Assembly: GCA_011109175.1 (NCBI GenBank)
Contig: RDEW01000024.1
Location: 621,189-685,188, forward strand
Source of the DNA: Dicyema japonicum
Lineage: Eukaryota > Dicyemida > Rhombozoa > Dicyemidae
Direction: 5' to 3'
Length of the DNA: 64,000 nucleotides
In this document: one piece after another, positions 37,181 to 48,960 of the stretch
Position numbering within the stretch: position 1 is the first letter of the stretch
How the letters are laid out: the number at the start of each line of letters is the position of its first letter
Position numbers and translations under genes: made by a program
The notes under the pieces: model-generated
Database searches by the model: none
Told to the model about the DNA's origin: nothing
What the model saw: the letters and a program-made list of their open reading frames with translations, nothing else

Positions 37181-38885
37181 CGACCTGCTGTTAGCAGGGC
37201 CATGGAAAGGATAGTCTTGAATAGCCAGGACTTTTACTTACCGGTCGTTGAATTTCTTAATCCGTTCTATAAGCAAAGCATCTACGTACCCATCTTATAT
37301 TTTGTCTTGTCAACCTTGAAGCATTGTGAGTACTTTTATAGGAGAATATCTTTAGTACTGGGAAATCTGCCAATTCCGCAAATATACCTGTGACCTTTAA
37401 AAATATCAATTATACTTTCTAATAACAATTTTACTAAGAGATGTAAATCATCCCTGTCTGCTTAGGTTTTCACGTGGGTCACGTGCTGGTAAAGAAAACT
37501 GGCTACAAAACTGGACTCGGAATGGAACTTCCTTGTTTTGAGTTTTTATGATTTTTGGCTTAATAATAAATGTAGGCAGCATAGCTATCTACATCCACCA
37601 AAATACTACCTAATATTTCTCCAGGTAGTGACAACAGAAGGAGGACCGAACTACATAAATATTTTGATGTCACTTATTAGGTCAGTCCGACACAAATACA
37701 TATTTTTAATAATTGAAGTTACAAAAAGGTCACCTTCAAGAGAATCCCGGCCTTGGGGTACTTTCTCTGCTGACGTTATCTCTAAAGTAGAGGTCATTTG
37801 AATCATTTGATCAGTTCGAAGGCTATTTTGAAATATTGAATTTGTTTGTTTTAATGAATAAATCATATCTGAAGAGGAATGTGGCAATTTTATAAAATTA
37901 GAAGGGAAAGGTTTTTCCCATTGAAAATGCTTGGAGAAGGTTTAGATCCAAAAAAATACTTTTTGAAACTCTCCCAAGACTTTCGAATTAGATCTTTGAA
38001 TTTTTAGCATAATATTTTTAGAAATTTGTGAAAAATTGTTCAGCAGGGTGAGTGACCTACTTACAATGATCTCTGAGGTTTTGACGGCGGAGGTTCAAAT
38101 ATGACCTTTCCAGCCAGAATATCGTGTTTTAGATTCTCGGCCTTTCCAGAGCTGATCCTGAGTGAGTTGTCAGCAGTGAAAGTTGAAGAAAAAAGCCATC
38201 CCAGGCGAGGTATCTACCACTTTTTCACAGAAGGAGATGTTCCTCTTTTGTTTACTTAGGACATTTCGAGAGGCTCCAACTGAACTGAAATCCGGAGGCC
38301 TCAGCTCAGACTCCTTCCATTTTTTCCGGTAGGAAAGAGGGTGGTGACTTTTCACATCGATGAGACGTGTGAAAATCAAATCAGAGGTGGACTCAGATTC
38401 CTATTCTTGTAGATTCGTAATCTAATAGTGTCCCGGGGGAGATGCATAAAAAAGCTCTTAGCCTAATCTGGTTTCAGTCGTCAATACGGAAGTAACGCAT
38501 GCAAGACTCTCTTTTCCTGTTCTGGTTTCATTCCATCGAAATTTTCGAACAAATCATTTCATGCCAGTCTCGTTGTTTTTCAGTGTTCCACGAGGATCCC
38601 GGTATTAGATGCGTCCAAATTTCCTGTACGACGCATTTTTTATAAACTCCTGTTGAATTCTTATTGAAGCATTTTCCTGTGAAAGAACTCGTCTGATTGT
38701 CCGACTAGTTGATAACTTTGACTAAAGACGCCTTTCATTGCGACGAGCCCGCTTCTGTATGAGAACCATCTTCCTCCGTTTGGCACTATCAGGCATGACA
38801 GTCCGAGTTTTTAATGGGCATCCCATATCCATACGTATATGAGGGTCTTAATAATTGTAGGAAGCATAGCTAACCTCTATCTCCC
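37181..38885. other. Unassigned 1.7 kb
   Basis: I find no gene I can name. Two CACGTG sites lie at 37471-37476 and 37480-37485. On the minus strand 38850-38430 there is a basic stretch with S-R-T-I-R-R-V-L, weakly like a Tc1/mariner helix-turn-helix, but the frame is broken and no catalytic motif follows. Confidence 0.35.
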
Positions 38886-38889
38886 ACCA

Positions 38890-39070
38890 AAATACTAACT
38901 AATTTCATTGGTTAAGCAACGAGACCGAGACATTGAGATTGTTCTCAATTTCTCCTTTTCTTTTCGCTTGCGTGCGAGTCCCAGAGAGAATCTGGTCCCG
39001 CAGGGTGAACCACTGATGACAGCGTCAATTGTAACCGGAATGAACAGCAGCTATATTCCATGCATTGTTC
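38890..39070 (-). mobile_element. Diverged SINE relic
   Basis: The reverse complement carries GCTGCTGTTCA, GACGCTGTCATCAGTGG, a CCCTGCGGGACCAGAT block and GGGACTCGCACGCAAG in the order of the SINE core at 26340-26470. The head and tail are lost. Bases 39071-39531 are an AT-rich spacer before RBM42. Confidence 0.5.
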
Positions 39071-39531
39071 GAGAAATAATAATTGTTAATATGCACTGTG
39101 CTGTACTTTCACAGATCCGACTAACCAACTTGTACGATGAGTCCCCAGATCTTCAGAGATTAGCAATTTCACTTTTATCTTAAGCAAGAAATCTTTAGTA
39201 AAGTTGTTCTTTGTCTTCCTCGATTTTTTTTAATAATTGGCGGATAAAGTAAGTCTCCATTCCATAGTTGGTGGGAACTGAAGTGTCTAAGCGTAAAGAT
39301 GTCCAAAGAGTTTCCGCCAGTCTTCAAAAGATTATCTCTGACAGTTTTATGACATTGTAGAAGTAATAAAATCTATAGGTTGAAGTCATTAATGGCCACT
39401 GCTCTCCAATGACAGATCGTAGTTGTGTTCTGGATTTTGTCCGATACAATAATAAAAAAAATAAATATTAAACATAAAAAAATAAATATTAAATAAATTT
39501 ATTTAAATTATTATTTTCTTTGTTGTGTGCT

Positions 39532-40126
39532 ATGAATCCAAACAATCCAAATTTTGTTCCTTTTGTACCTATTTATGGATCTGATAACTACAATTATCCA
39601 CCATCCGAATTAAATCCTCAACCCCCTTACAATGCTTACATAGGAACTGTTCCTTATCCAGAAACAGCACTCTACTACCCTCCATACTCGGTAGAGAAGG
39701 ATAAGGGCAAGAAGAAGAAGTCGGGGATTCCACAAAACATCCGTTCTGCGGCTGGGGACGTCTGGGAAGATAAAACCCTGCTTGACTGGGAGCCAAGTAA
39801 CTTTTATCTAATTTGCAGACGATTTCCGAATATTCTGTGGAGATCTGGGTAACGAAGTAACGGATGAAGTCCTAGCACGTGCCTTTTCGAAGTATCCTTC
39901 TCTGATTCGAACGAAGGTGGTGAGGGACAAGCGGACAAATAAAACTAAGGGATTCGGGTTTGTGAGCTTCAGGAATGCGACCGATTTCACCCGAGCGATG
40001 AAGGAGATGAACGGGAAATATGTGGGGAACAGGCCTATAAAGCTTCAGAAGAGTGTTTGGAAGGAGCGAAATATACAGAATGTTGTCAAAAAGGAGAGGA
40101 AGAAGAAAAAGTTGGGGTTTTGTTAG
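39532..40126 (+). CDS. RBM42: RBM42-like RNA-binding protein
   Basis: RNA-binding protein with one C-terminal RRM; its animal relative associates with hnRNP K and the spliceosome. Two exons, 39532-39796 and 39819-40126, are joined by a 22-base intron, giving 190 residues. The tyrosine/proline-rich N-terminus leads to W-E-D-K-T-L-L-D-W-E-P, then the RRM. RNP2 is F-R-I-F-C-G-D-L-G-N-E-V and RNP1 is K-G-F-G-F-V-S-F. It closes with G-N-R-P-I-K-L-Q-K-S-V-W-K-E-R-N and a lysine-rich tail. The wording G-D-L-G-N-E-V, K-V-V-R-D-K-R-T and N-G-K-Y-V-G is specific to RBM42. Human RBM42 is about 480 residues, so the low-complexity N-terminal half is largely missing. Several CACGTG sites follow the gene. 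Confidence 0.93.
39797..39818 (+). other. 22-base intron of RBM42
   Basis: GT...AG boundaries. Removal joins the split asparagine codon of N-D-F-R-I-F-C-G exactly as the family requires. Confidence 0.93.
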
Positions 40127-40394
40127 TTAGGATTTATGATTTATAATAAAATTTGAAAATTATCATATTTTGTGTATTTATTAGTTATGCAAGCACGTGG
40201 GTTTAATTTACTAGGATAGAGTGACTTTGACCACATCTTATAATAGCCACGTGGGTGATCTCTGTTTGGTGTATTATTAGTTACATTGCTGTAGGTGTGT
40301 TCTTTCTTTCATAATTGGAAGGGACACGTGGGTTGTAATTGGTTGTTTAAAATTATCAGAAACTCATACCACGTGGTTAATTATGAGATGTTTT

Positions 40395-40826
40395 ATTATT
40401 ATGGATATGATCTCCAAAACCGAACAACTTGAACTAGACTCTTTCCATCGAAGATAACTTAGATCCGTACTAGGACTAAACTGGCCAGCAGGAATAAAAA
40501 AGGAATCGCTGTACAAGAGATGTTGCCCACTGAGTCTCGAAATAGCTGAGATGCGCTGGAGGCTATTTGGACATATCTTGCGTATGGACTTGGGCGTTCC
40601 AGCAAACATAGCAATGGAGGACTACTTTATGAGACAGGGACAGTGCCTTCGTGGACGACGGCGTATTACACTATTCGAAACACTTGACGGAGATCTAAAG
40701 CTCGTGAACAAACGTCTTAGAAGTGGGGACGACCTGGATGAGTTGAGGAAACTCTCTTACGATCGAGGAGGTTGGAAGAAGTTGGTTCGGAGGATTGCTT
40801 TGAATGCTGCACGAGTGAAATTATAA
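40395..40826 (+). pseudogene. LINE-B C-terminal fragment
   Basis: Reads L-D-S-F-H-R-R, L-N-W-P-A-G-I-K-K-E-S-L-Y, then M-R-W-R-L-F-G-H-I-L-R-M...V-P-A-N-I-A-M-E-D-Y-F...G-D-D-L-D-E-L-R-K-L, and ends in a stop at 40826. It aligns with the last 140 residues of LINE-B copy 1. No ATT tail is visible, so its 3' end is lost. Confidence 0.75.
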
Positions 40827-41519
40827 CTATTATGATTTTACAAATGTTGCTTATAATAATTCAAGGGTACTTCTTGGAGTTAACTTTCATCGGAGGACAC
40901 GTTGACTGTGTTACCACATCGTCCCGACAATGATTGAACCTCTTTAAGGCACTTCTTGGGTACTACGAAGTCAATCATCCTTAAACAGTGACCAAAACTC
41001 TATGGAAGTTTTCCAACTCAGTGGCGGATCCAACCCCCTTGAGGGCCATGTAGGGAAAACGGGCACGTGGGTTACCTGACCCAAGCATCCGCCTGTAACG
41101 TGGGTATATCTCATTTTGAACAAAATTTTTAACATTGATTTAAAATTTTGGTAGACATGGTCCATCTTAATGTGGAAGATAAGTTCGAGATATCTTAGCT
41201 TGCAATGGATCGACGTGAAAGTTAAGGATCTCTTTGAGCAACTTTCTATTGGTCCCTAGTGAGCGAAGCTGAGGTTATCACTACTTGTCACTTTTAATTC
41301 GAAGGCGATTCCCATACCTGTTTTCCAAATATGTGAGATGTGATTCCGTCGCACAATAAGTTGTCTGGAATGGTAGTGACTTTTCTAGTGCAATGCTGCT
41401 TAAAGGTGGAAATGTGCTTAAATTTTGATGGAAAAGTGGTAGATACCTCACATGGGACGCCACCTGTGCGGATACCTATCTCCTTTAACCTTGCTATGAC
41501 AGAAACTCACCAAGGCTAA
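40827..41519. other. Spacer
   Basis: No gene recognised. A CACGTG site lies at 41064-41069. Confidence 0.4.
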
Positions 41520-41760
41520 ACTTCGGAAAGGCTGAGTGAAGAAATACAAATGTCTTGGTAGACAGTTCATTTTTGAACCAGTTGCCATGGAAACATCAGA
41601 ACTCATATGAAGCAGATCACTGGCCCTGCTGATTAGATCACTTATTGCAAAAGAAAAATGGATAAAAAAAAAAGGAGATGACTCACTGAGCTCATTTCCT
41701 TACAGATTTTCGGGGGAATGCTTTCACAATTCTGAGAGTTGTTAACTGTCGGTGTTTATT
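41520..41760 (+). pseudogene. RLE-2 C-terminal fragment
   Basis: K-K-Y-K-C-L-G-R-Q-F-I-F-E-P-V-A-M-E-T-S-E matches the fragment at 18280-18380, followed after shifts by E-L-I-S-L-Q-I. Heavily decayed. Confidence 0.5.
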
Positions 41761-42762
41761 CTTAACTGTCTCGTTTCAAATTCGAACATGTTAGATGATC
41801 TGCGGTTGTGGGTAAGCCTTTCTTGAAGCTGCGTTGGAGTGATACTAGGGAGAGATGTGGGAACTTGATTCAGAATTTAGAGAGGAGCATAAGAGAAATC
41901 AGGATCATCAGAATAGTTTCTATTCAAGCCTTGACTGCGTGGCAATTCCCTCTCAAAATTAACCAATGTTGAGGGTCCAATGGCACCGAAAGTCTCTGCA
42001 GCAAGAGGAGTAAAGATTACTTCGTCAGGTAAGTCAGCTACTTTATTTAAATCTGTGTGTCTGGGAAACCCTCGACACTCTTCTTATAGGCGAGTGGGTG
42101 GAAACCAAAACCGTAGATCAGGTCACCGCAGACGGAAGAGGTTCCTCAGAAATGAGAAGTAATGGGTGAATATTGGGCTGCTTTATTAGAACTATTTTTA
42201 GTGGACAAATGACGTTATTTCAGATGTAATTATTGGATTTTGATTTTCTTAGAGATGTTGTTTCTGGTTTTTTTAATAAAGTATGTGATTTCTGATAATG
42301 AGGAAATTTGATTGATCCCCTGTAATAAGGATCCAGTTTCTTCCGTTTGTAAGTGCCTCAGCCAATACAGAATCCAGAGAGATTGATTTGATAGTCCATA
42401 ATTTTTTATTTTCTGTTTTCTGGTTGATGGGTGAGTTAAGTCCCTCCATTTCCTTGTTTTTCCACGTGGTCAGCATAATCCTTCCATTTTGCCTTTTTGT
42501 AGGACCCGGATTTTCTTGGATATCCCCAGACTTGATAAGGGAGATTGGGAAAGTTATAAGTAGTCAACTTTTTGGTTCATCATCATTGGATGAGGAGAAA
42601 AGGCGTGATTTTTACCCCTCATTGGCAAATGTGAACACATGATTTTTTGTTTTTTTAAATTCTTAAAGATTTGTACTTTAAGAGTACAGAATTAATATAA
42701 TAATTATTATAAAAAATTAATAAATAATAATAAATTCAAATTTTAACGTGTGCTTTTGTGGT
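41761..42762. other. Spacer with a possible unresolved last exon
   Basis: At about 42503-42642 the plus strand reads W-I-S-P-D-L-I-R-E-I-G-K-V-I-S-S-Q-L-F-G and L-D-E-E-K-R-R-D-F-Y-P-S to a stop. It is preceded by a plausible splice acceptor (TTTTTGTAG). The stretch looks coding, but I could not connect it to upstream exons or to a family. Confidence 0.35.
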
Positions 42763-43472
42763 ATGCGAGTTAAACGACAAAAGAAAGTGAAAAAGTTACT
42801 AAGATTTTACACACTCAACTTCCAATTTATATCTCCGTTTAATATCCTTATCGATGGCACCTTTTGTAGAGCAGCATTGGGGTTACATGTCTATAACTGA
42901 TGTTTAGTTGCAAGCTCAATATTTCCGAACAACTTCCGAAGTATTTAAACTCTGAAGTCAACTTTTACACGACCAAGTGCTGTCTCAATGAATGTGAAAA
43001 ATTTGGAACTCTTCTGTACGGCCCTCTCAAGGTTCTCTCCCAATACGAGATTACCCCCTGCGGACATAATCCTCCCAAGTCGGCTTTTTCTTGTCTTCGT
43101 TCAAAACTGGGATCAGATAATCCAAACAAATATTTCCTTGCAACTCAAGACAAGGTTTTGGCCATGTGTCTGGAGGAATCAAAGTCCGGAACTCTCCCAG
43201 TGCTGGTCATCTCCCATAACTGCATAAATTTGCGGAAACCTTCTGAAAATTCACTCAATCTGGCTGAAGGAGTCGTCCAGTCTTCGTTAGAACCAACTGT
43301 GAAAGAAAAAAGGGCAATTCGAAAGCTGGAGGGAAATGAGGATACCATGAAGGCGAAGAAGCGGAAGAAGAAGGGTGCTAACCCTCTGAGTTGTAGGAAG
43401 AAGACGAAGGAGGCCAAACATAATAAACAGGTAAAGAAAAGACTGAGAAAACAGAATATTATGAATAAATAG
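42763..43472 (+). CDS. UTP23: UTP23-like rRNA-processing factor
   Basis: Nucleolar protein of the small-subunit processome, with a PIN-like fold and a zinc knuckle, needed for early pre-rRNA cleavage and snR30/U17 release. Exons 42763-42881 and 42908-43472 are joined by a 26-base intron, giving 227 residues. The N-terminus M-R-V-K-R-Q-K-K-V-K-K leads to I-D-G-T-F-C-R-A-A-L, the family start. The zinc-binding set follows as T-T-K-C-C-L, T-P-C-G-H and F-S-C-L. Then come Y-F-L-A-T-Q-D and I-S-H-N-C-I-N-L-R-K-P-S. It closes with A-N-P-L-S-C-R-K-K, a signature shared with the human protein (G-P-N-P-L-S-C), and a basic tail. Length is close to the human protein. Confidence 0.95.
42882..42907 (+). 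other. 26-base intron of UTP23
   Basis: GT...TTTAG; removal restores the frame between A-A-L-G and C-K-L-N. Confidence 0.92.
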
Positions 43473-44435
43473 TTGTTTATATTTCTTAGTGTTATTTGTG
43501 TTGGACACGTGGATTTGTGTTGGCACGAGTGGTGTTCTCAAGAAATAGAGGTTTTGGTCAATGGTTTGACGCATGGAATAAGCTTGGTCCTTGATAGATG
43601 AATAGGCACGTGAATATTACTGGGATATATGGTGGAGTGTGTCTTGAGGAAACACTATTTTCTTGACTGTGAATGATTCTGCGATATATCGTGGTGGGGG
43701 TGCGAGGTAGTCAAGGAATATTCATAAGTTGTGTCCTTATGACTGGTAGAGATGTCCGGATGTTAGGTCCTACCTAGAGAACAAATATGACTTAGTTTAG
43801 ATAACTCCAGTCAATCTTATCGTGGTTGATTTCCAAGGCTAAACCAATACTAACTCCCATCAATCGACCAATACTAACTTTCTCGAACACGCGGAGGAAC
43901 AATTCAGAGTAATTAATCCAAAAAAACCCCAAGGAGAACGTCTGCCTGTGTCTATCAAATCAATCCTCCAATATTCCATCAGTTTTCCACTTCATAAAAT
44001 ATGTGGATAAGTAGTCTCTTCTATTTTCAACATACCGTCGAGGACATCTCTTCATTCTAAACCGTAAAAGTTTTCATAATGGTAATCTTAACCAGTGTAG
44101 TTGGTAAGGGAGAAGGTAAGAAGATCCCTTTCAACAATTGTGCAATGCAAGAAGGACTCATCACCTCACGGGTGGGATCTGGTAGATGAGAATTGACCTT
44201 TTATGAAAAGTCAATCTTTCGGATTCGAACACACGACACTCAGATGTTGGGAATAACGTGAGTTGCTGCGTTCAACCAAGAGGGCCCATCAATAATATTG
44301 ACAAAGGTAACAGACTGGCATATACAGGGTTTATGATTTGTTTAATAACTTTTTCAAAACATTTAATAACTTTTGCATAATGTTTGATAAAAGATCAAAT
44401 TGTGCAAAAATCCGATGAAAACAGGAAACTAAATA
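43473..44435. other. Spacer with a tRNA-like relic
   Basis: No gene recognised. On the minus strand near 44290-44215, CTTGGTTGAACGC and, 40 bases later, GTGTTCGAATCCG resemble pol III A and B boxes, so a tRNA-derived SINE head or tRNA pseudogene is possible. CACGTG sites lie at 43506-43511 and 43607-43612. Confidence 0.35.
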
Positions 44436-45135
44436 CGAAGTAGGGTTGGCATATTCAAAAATAAGCAAAGACGTGTGTTTTAAATATCAAACGGTCGTAT
44501 CCGTCATTCAAAAATATAAAAATACTGAAAGTTGCTTATTATCGATACATTTTTCTGAGAGTATGTATAAACACACGTAGCGTCCCAAACCAGGTTCCGA
44601 CCATTAGCAAAGGAGAATTTGTCATTCCGTCCGGGCATTTGCATTGTCTCGGGTAAGACCAGTCGGTTACAGAATGCAGTTGCGGCTAGCAGAGGAAAGT
44701 GCGTTTTTCAACGTCACATTGGTACAGGCATGTCATGGGAAACGACCCGCGATAAACCTACACGACAGTGGATAGTAGTCGTATGGATCGACCAAACACC
44801 ACAACGACGTTTCTCTTCGAGAGATATAGAAAGCGGGAAAAATCATAGAAATTTTAAATCAACGTCTAATTTTTATTTATAAAATGGGAGTGAATTGTTC
44901 TATGAAATTCAGGGAGAAGATTATGACTATGTGTGACATTTAAGACATTGATATGTCACAATGCATCGATTTGAAAAAAAACCGCGAAACTAAAAATGTA
45001 GTATTCGGAACAGGTATTCAATCAATTTTTAACATGTGGTGGGTATGAATTGTATTTTTGCCTCCTTATATCGCGAGATTTAATCCAAATGAGGAATACT
45101 TTCCATTTGGAAAAATTTTATAGCCACGTCGAAAA
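44436..45135 (+). pseudogene. Tc1/mariner-type transposase remnant
   Basis: An N-terminal helix-turn-helix-like K-I-S-K-D-V...K-Y-Q-T-V-V-S-V-I-Q-K-Y occurs near 44460. The last catalytic region is recognisable near 45055-45115 as L-P-P-Y-I-A-R-F-N-P-N-E-E-Y-F, corresponding to the L-P-P-Y-S-P-x-x-N-P-I-E motif of Tc1-like DDE enzymes. The middle is lost. Confidence 0.5.
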
Positions 45136-46119
45136 ACAGTCATTAACCGGTTAATTTAATACATTTTTTATATTTTATTTATTTTTTTAATTTAAAAATA
45201 TATATGGTTACCAGTTATTAATAAAATATTTTTACAAATGAATGAGTTTAGTTTTTATATGAACAGCTTTCTACTGACACTCTTGTTTTTGTCACTTTCC
45301 GGTGCTTTTCCTAAATTTGATTTTAAGAGGTCAACCACGAGCATACGATTAGCCGAGAAATAGAAGACATCAACAATCGAGAACAAGTTCTCAGAATCAG
45401 TCTTCATGGTAACATATAACCCCTAAGTACAAACGTAGAACAAAACAGATACTTAAATCTTGACCACGTGCTAAGATCTCTTAAGATTGATTTAACCATG
45501 TGCTTGTATTTTGTGGCTGTGGTAGTATTCTCCTCTCTTTACATCATTCGGGTTATTTTCCTTACTTTAATGTTATAGAAAGCTAAGGAATCTAAAAGTT
45601 AACAAAGTAATGTATTTTAGAAGTAGCATTGCACGTGGATTGATGGTGGAGTTTGTTGGCGATTACTTTGTGATTGTTCTGACCTTATTACTAGATTAGA
45701 CTAATTAGCGGATAATTTGAGTGATTTGCAAATTTATGGAATAAGTATATGGTGGAAGTTGTCGGAATTGGTGGGGGTTGAGGTGGTGACGCACCTCATG
45801 ATATCTATTACGTTTCATTATGGGTAAGAGTCCTTATCTTTGCCTTTCTCGTGTGTGTAGCCTCAAGTAACCACCATCGAATTACGTGGGGGTTAAGATC
45901 GAGAGAACTTGAAGGATCATCTGTTGGAAGCTTCACGTAGGTGATAATAAATATAACCGACCAAAATGAGATGTGTATCGATCTAAATGAGATGTAGCTT
46001 AATCTAACCGCCTGTCTGAAGTAGACCAGTATTGAACTGACAAACTGGTGGAGATGGAGGAGAGGTACTTGTGGATGATATATTAAACTTTCATTTTTTT
46101 CAATGAGTTTCCTGGTTTT
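45136..46119. other. Spacer
   Basis: No gene recognised. CACGTG sites lie at 45465-45470 and 45632-45637. Confidence 0.4.
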
Positions 46120-46189
46120 TCAAAAGTGTTTCCCCGTAAACTCTTCTGAAATGGGGGTTGTAACAGTGTAGGATGTAAATTTGTAGTTC

Positions 46190-46560
46190 TCCTCACGAGA
46201 GAATTTAGTTTATTGAGTTTGGAGAATGATGTCGCAAATCTCCATGCGGGAGGCATATTCAATTGTTGGAACGATGCCCTGACTATACAATCTGGACATC
46301 CATTCCACAGGAGGGAACTTCCGGAGTCCCTTGGTCGAGACGAGATAAGTTCATTAGAAAGTCATAATTAACCCCCGAGAATCTTCTGTTTCCTGGATAT
46401 CGGAATAGGGATGTCCCAATGTACACCTTGGTCTCACACGTGGACTTCCTATCCGAGGTAAATATCATATTACATGCTTTCTTGAAGACACCGTAAGAGA
46501 ATTAATACAAGCCCATCATGCCCTGTGAGGTTTGATTGGACAGCACATTAACTGCTCTCA
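46190..46560 (-). pseudogene. LINE-C RT fragment
   Basis: Minus strand gives M-I-F-T-S-D-R-K-S near 46465, then R-R-F-S-G-V-N-Y-D-F-L-M-N-L (the L-G-V-x-x-D-x-x-L block), then I-V-P-T-I-E-Y-A-S near 46260. The order and wording match 28470-28740. Confidence 0.6.
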
Positions 46561-46626
46561 TAATGCATCCTTTCATCCTCCTGAAGTATCCTCCACAGTC
46601 TTCAAGGGTAATCAATTCGAAAGAAG

Positions 46627-47475
46627 ATGAGATTAATGTCTTAGCTGTACATCATCAATAGCACCCCTCTCTACATAATTCTTCCATTTTGAAAACACAT
46701 TCTCAATTGGATTAAGGAATGCTGAGTATGGGGAAGATATAGTATTTTGCGGTTGTGGATTGGGGTACTTTGTTGAGTCTATTGTAATGGCGAATCCTAC
46801 CATTGTCCATGACGAAGCAGGGATCCAAAATTCCTTTCGTTTCACAAACTCATTTAAGTTGAAACACGAAATTTTTTGGATTTCTCCATTAACATCACCA
46901 TCAACAATAGAATGATAGACCATACCACGTGCAGTCATTGCGGCCATTACTGAAATATTCCTACTACGTACCTGAGGCACACTAATATGCGTACAAATAC
47001 CTCTTTCAGATCTCCCAAAGCGGACGCGCGGAAGACATTATAACCTACTTTGTCTATAAAGAATATTCGGCTATCCCTAACGTCAAATAAAATTTCTTGG
47101 AAATTTGTCCCATATTCCAATCGTGTCTCAATGGTGCTTTCGCAGTTTCTTATCTCAAGAACAATTTTGAAAGTTTTTACTGATGGTGCTTGTACTTACG
47201 GATATCTCCATATCCTCGCACATTTTTTATTTTCAACGCCCCCAAAGTCATTGATGTATCTTCGTCAACCCACTGCCGTATTATTTTTATGATCAGCAGT
47301 CAAGATTGTTCTATGATCCTTGCCACGCTTGGGACATTTTGTTGTTCCATCCTTCAGATATGAAGAAACAATTGTACATATAGTTGTACGAGGAAAGCCC
47401 ATAACTCGGGAGATCTCAGTATTGCCAAGATTATTCTTAGCGTGGTTAATAACGAGCTCTCTGACTTCATGATTG
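46627..47475 (-). pseudogene. IS630/Tc1-like transposase remnant
   Basis: Minus strand in order: E-V-R-E-L-V-I-N-H-A...T-E-I-S-R-V-M-G-F-P-R-T-T-I (helix-turn-helix), G-K-D-H-R-T-I-L-T, F-F-I-D-K-V-G-Y-N (first acidic site), V-R-S-R-N-I-S-V-M-A-A-M, and N-P-I-E-N-V-F-S-K-W-K (last catalytic glutamate). Small shifts and stops break it. A three-unit tandem repeat abuts its 5' end. Confidence 0.65.
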
Positions 47476-47535
47476 ACTATTGTCGTTATCGACTGACTAT
47501 TGTCGTTAATGACTGACTATTGGGTCGTTATTGAT
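47471..47535. repeat. Three-unit 20-base tandem repeat
   Basis: The unit is GACTGACTATTGTCGTTA(A/T), starting at 47471, 47491 and 47511; the last unit has small insertions. Confidence 0.8.
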
Positions 47536-47599
47536 AGGAAAACTCTATATTTAATTATGGTTGCTACGGCGTCTTCTCCCATGTCGCCCAGAAAGGAAG

Positions 47600-48330
47600 T
47601 TGCTCGGCCATAGTCTCAAAATTCTTTTTCGTTAGAAGATGCCTCTATATAGAGTCGAATGCCTTTTGAATGTCCATAGAGAGCAAGACTATTTTCATGT
47701 GGGTTTTGGTGTGATAAATTGTGAGACGAATCCAAGATGCGTCTCTGATGTTCATGGAAGTCCAGGGAAGGAGAGAGCTTCTTGAAAAATCAATGATAAC
47801 TGTTCTGATGGAGGAAGCCAAGAGCCCGATTCGTCTTTTAAGAGGAAGTCTTTGACGTAGATTTATCGGGAGGTGGCAGAGAAATCTTTACCAGTTGGCG
47901 AAACAGGTTCGCTATGGCAGGGATTACCATACGGCAGTTCTTTGTATGGTTCTAGAAGTGGCAAGGGTGGTCTGGTTCCGTGGTTTCGTTTAAAAATTGG
48001 AGGGTCCTCATGCGGAGGTGATCCTCTAGTGGAAGAATGGTGGTTCTTCAGTAGAGGTAGTCGGATGGTGTGAATCTGTTTTATCCGATATTGTTCGAAG
48101 GGCTCCACTTTGGAATCTGAAGTTTTTGGATGTTGGAGACTGCGAGGGATGAGACCCAGGAAGGGATCGTGTAGTTCAATGAAGTCCTAGTATATTTTCG
48201 TAGATTGTTCTGACTGTTTCATTGACCTGACCACAAATGGATGGGAAGTATGGCTACAATCAAAAGCCATGACAAAATGGTTTTTCTAGTCTTTCCGAGA
48301 GTTATCGGGGGAGGAGAACCCATGTCGATC
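47600..48330 (-). pseudogene. Jockey-like LINE fragments in two pieces
   Basis: On the minus strand a C-terminal-type block (V-P-S-W-V-S-S-L-A-V-S-N-I-Q-K-L-Q, then L-P-L-E-D-H-L-R-M-R-T-L-Q-F-L) at about 48180-47930 comes before an RT palm block (L-S-M-D-I-Q-K-A-F-D-S-I) near 47660. That order is reversed relative to a single element, so two fragments are joined. Confidence 0.5.
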
Positions 48331-48354
48331 ATGACTGGGAAAATAAAAACTTAG

Positions 48355-48500
48355 GCAAGAAGCTTGCCTCATCGCCAAAACTAAAAAGAAAGAAGTTAAG
48401 AGCATTTTTAATGCCTCGGCCCTTTGCCTACGATTATAACTGTTCTTTCCTTCTCAAGTAAGCATGACTGTTCTTTTTAAGTGGAGGTTTAAGTAGTGAG
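48355..48500 (+). mobile_element. SINE 3' relic
   Basis: GAAGTTAAGAGCATTTTTAATG, then CTACGATTATAACTGTTCTTT and TTAAGTGG follow the order of the SINE 3' half. The head is gone. Confidence 0.5.
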
Positions 48501-48528
48501 AAGATTACTAATCTGCGCAAAGGAATTA

Positions 48529-48960
48529 CAGTAAACCCTCATTAATCCGAACTTCAATAATTTAAAAACTTCAATAATCCGAATTTTTTTGATGAGTTAG
48601 CAAAATTTTACAGCTTCTTACTAACAAACTTCAATAAACCGAAACTTCCTAATCCGAAAGACAATTATTAAAAATTTCGGATTAATTTATTTTGTTTTTA
48701 TCATACATTCAGATGAATTTACATTTAAATTTAAAAACTAACCAAATCGTTAGAAAAAAGTAATATTTGTGAAATAAAAATAAACCCTGATTTGGGAATT
48801 TCTACATTTTTAGAAATTCTAAAAACCCATGAAAGTTGGAAAACTAAAACTACGATTAAAAGTCAAGAGCCAAGTGGTAAACGTCATCAACTTGATAATT
48901 CACTTGTTGAATTGGATGAAATTAATGGTTTTATTACTTTATTCAGAATTTTACATTCCA
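48529..48960 (+). mobile_element. pogo/Tigger-like left-end fragment
   Basis: After a TA, it begins CAGTAAACCCTCATTAATCC followed by repeated ATCCGAA/AACTTCAATAA words, typical of Tigger-type ends. Downstream 48783-48960 is open and composition-wise coding, but I do not recognise it as transposase. No right end was found. Confidence 0.45.

Noticed and set aside
38430-38850. Basic minus-strand stretch with S-R-T-I-R-R-V-L and a 25-base GT...AG segment
   Set aside because: Splicing did not give a long frame, and no catalytic transposase motif follows; left as unassigned.
42273-42476. Minus-strand frame that looks mildly coding
   Set aside because: The plus strand of the same region is also plausible as exons, and neither could be tied to a family.
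47863-48108. Open frame of about 80 codons on the minus strand (and one on plus)
   Set aside because: The region is explained by jockey-like LINE fragments; the frame is a by-product.
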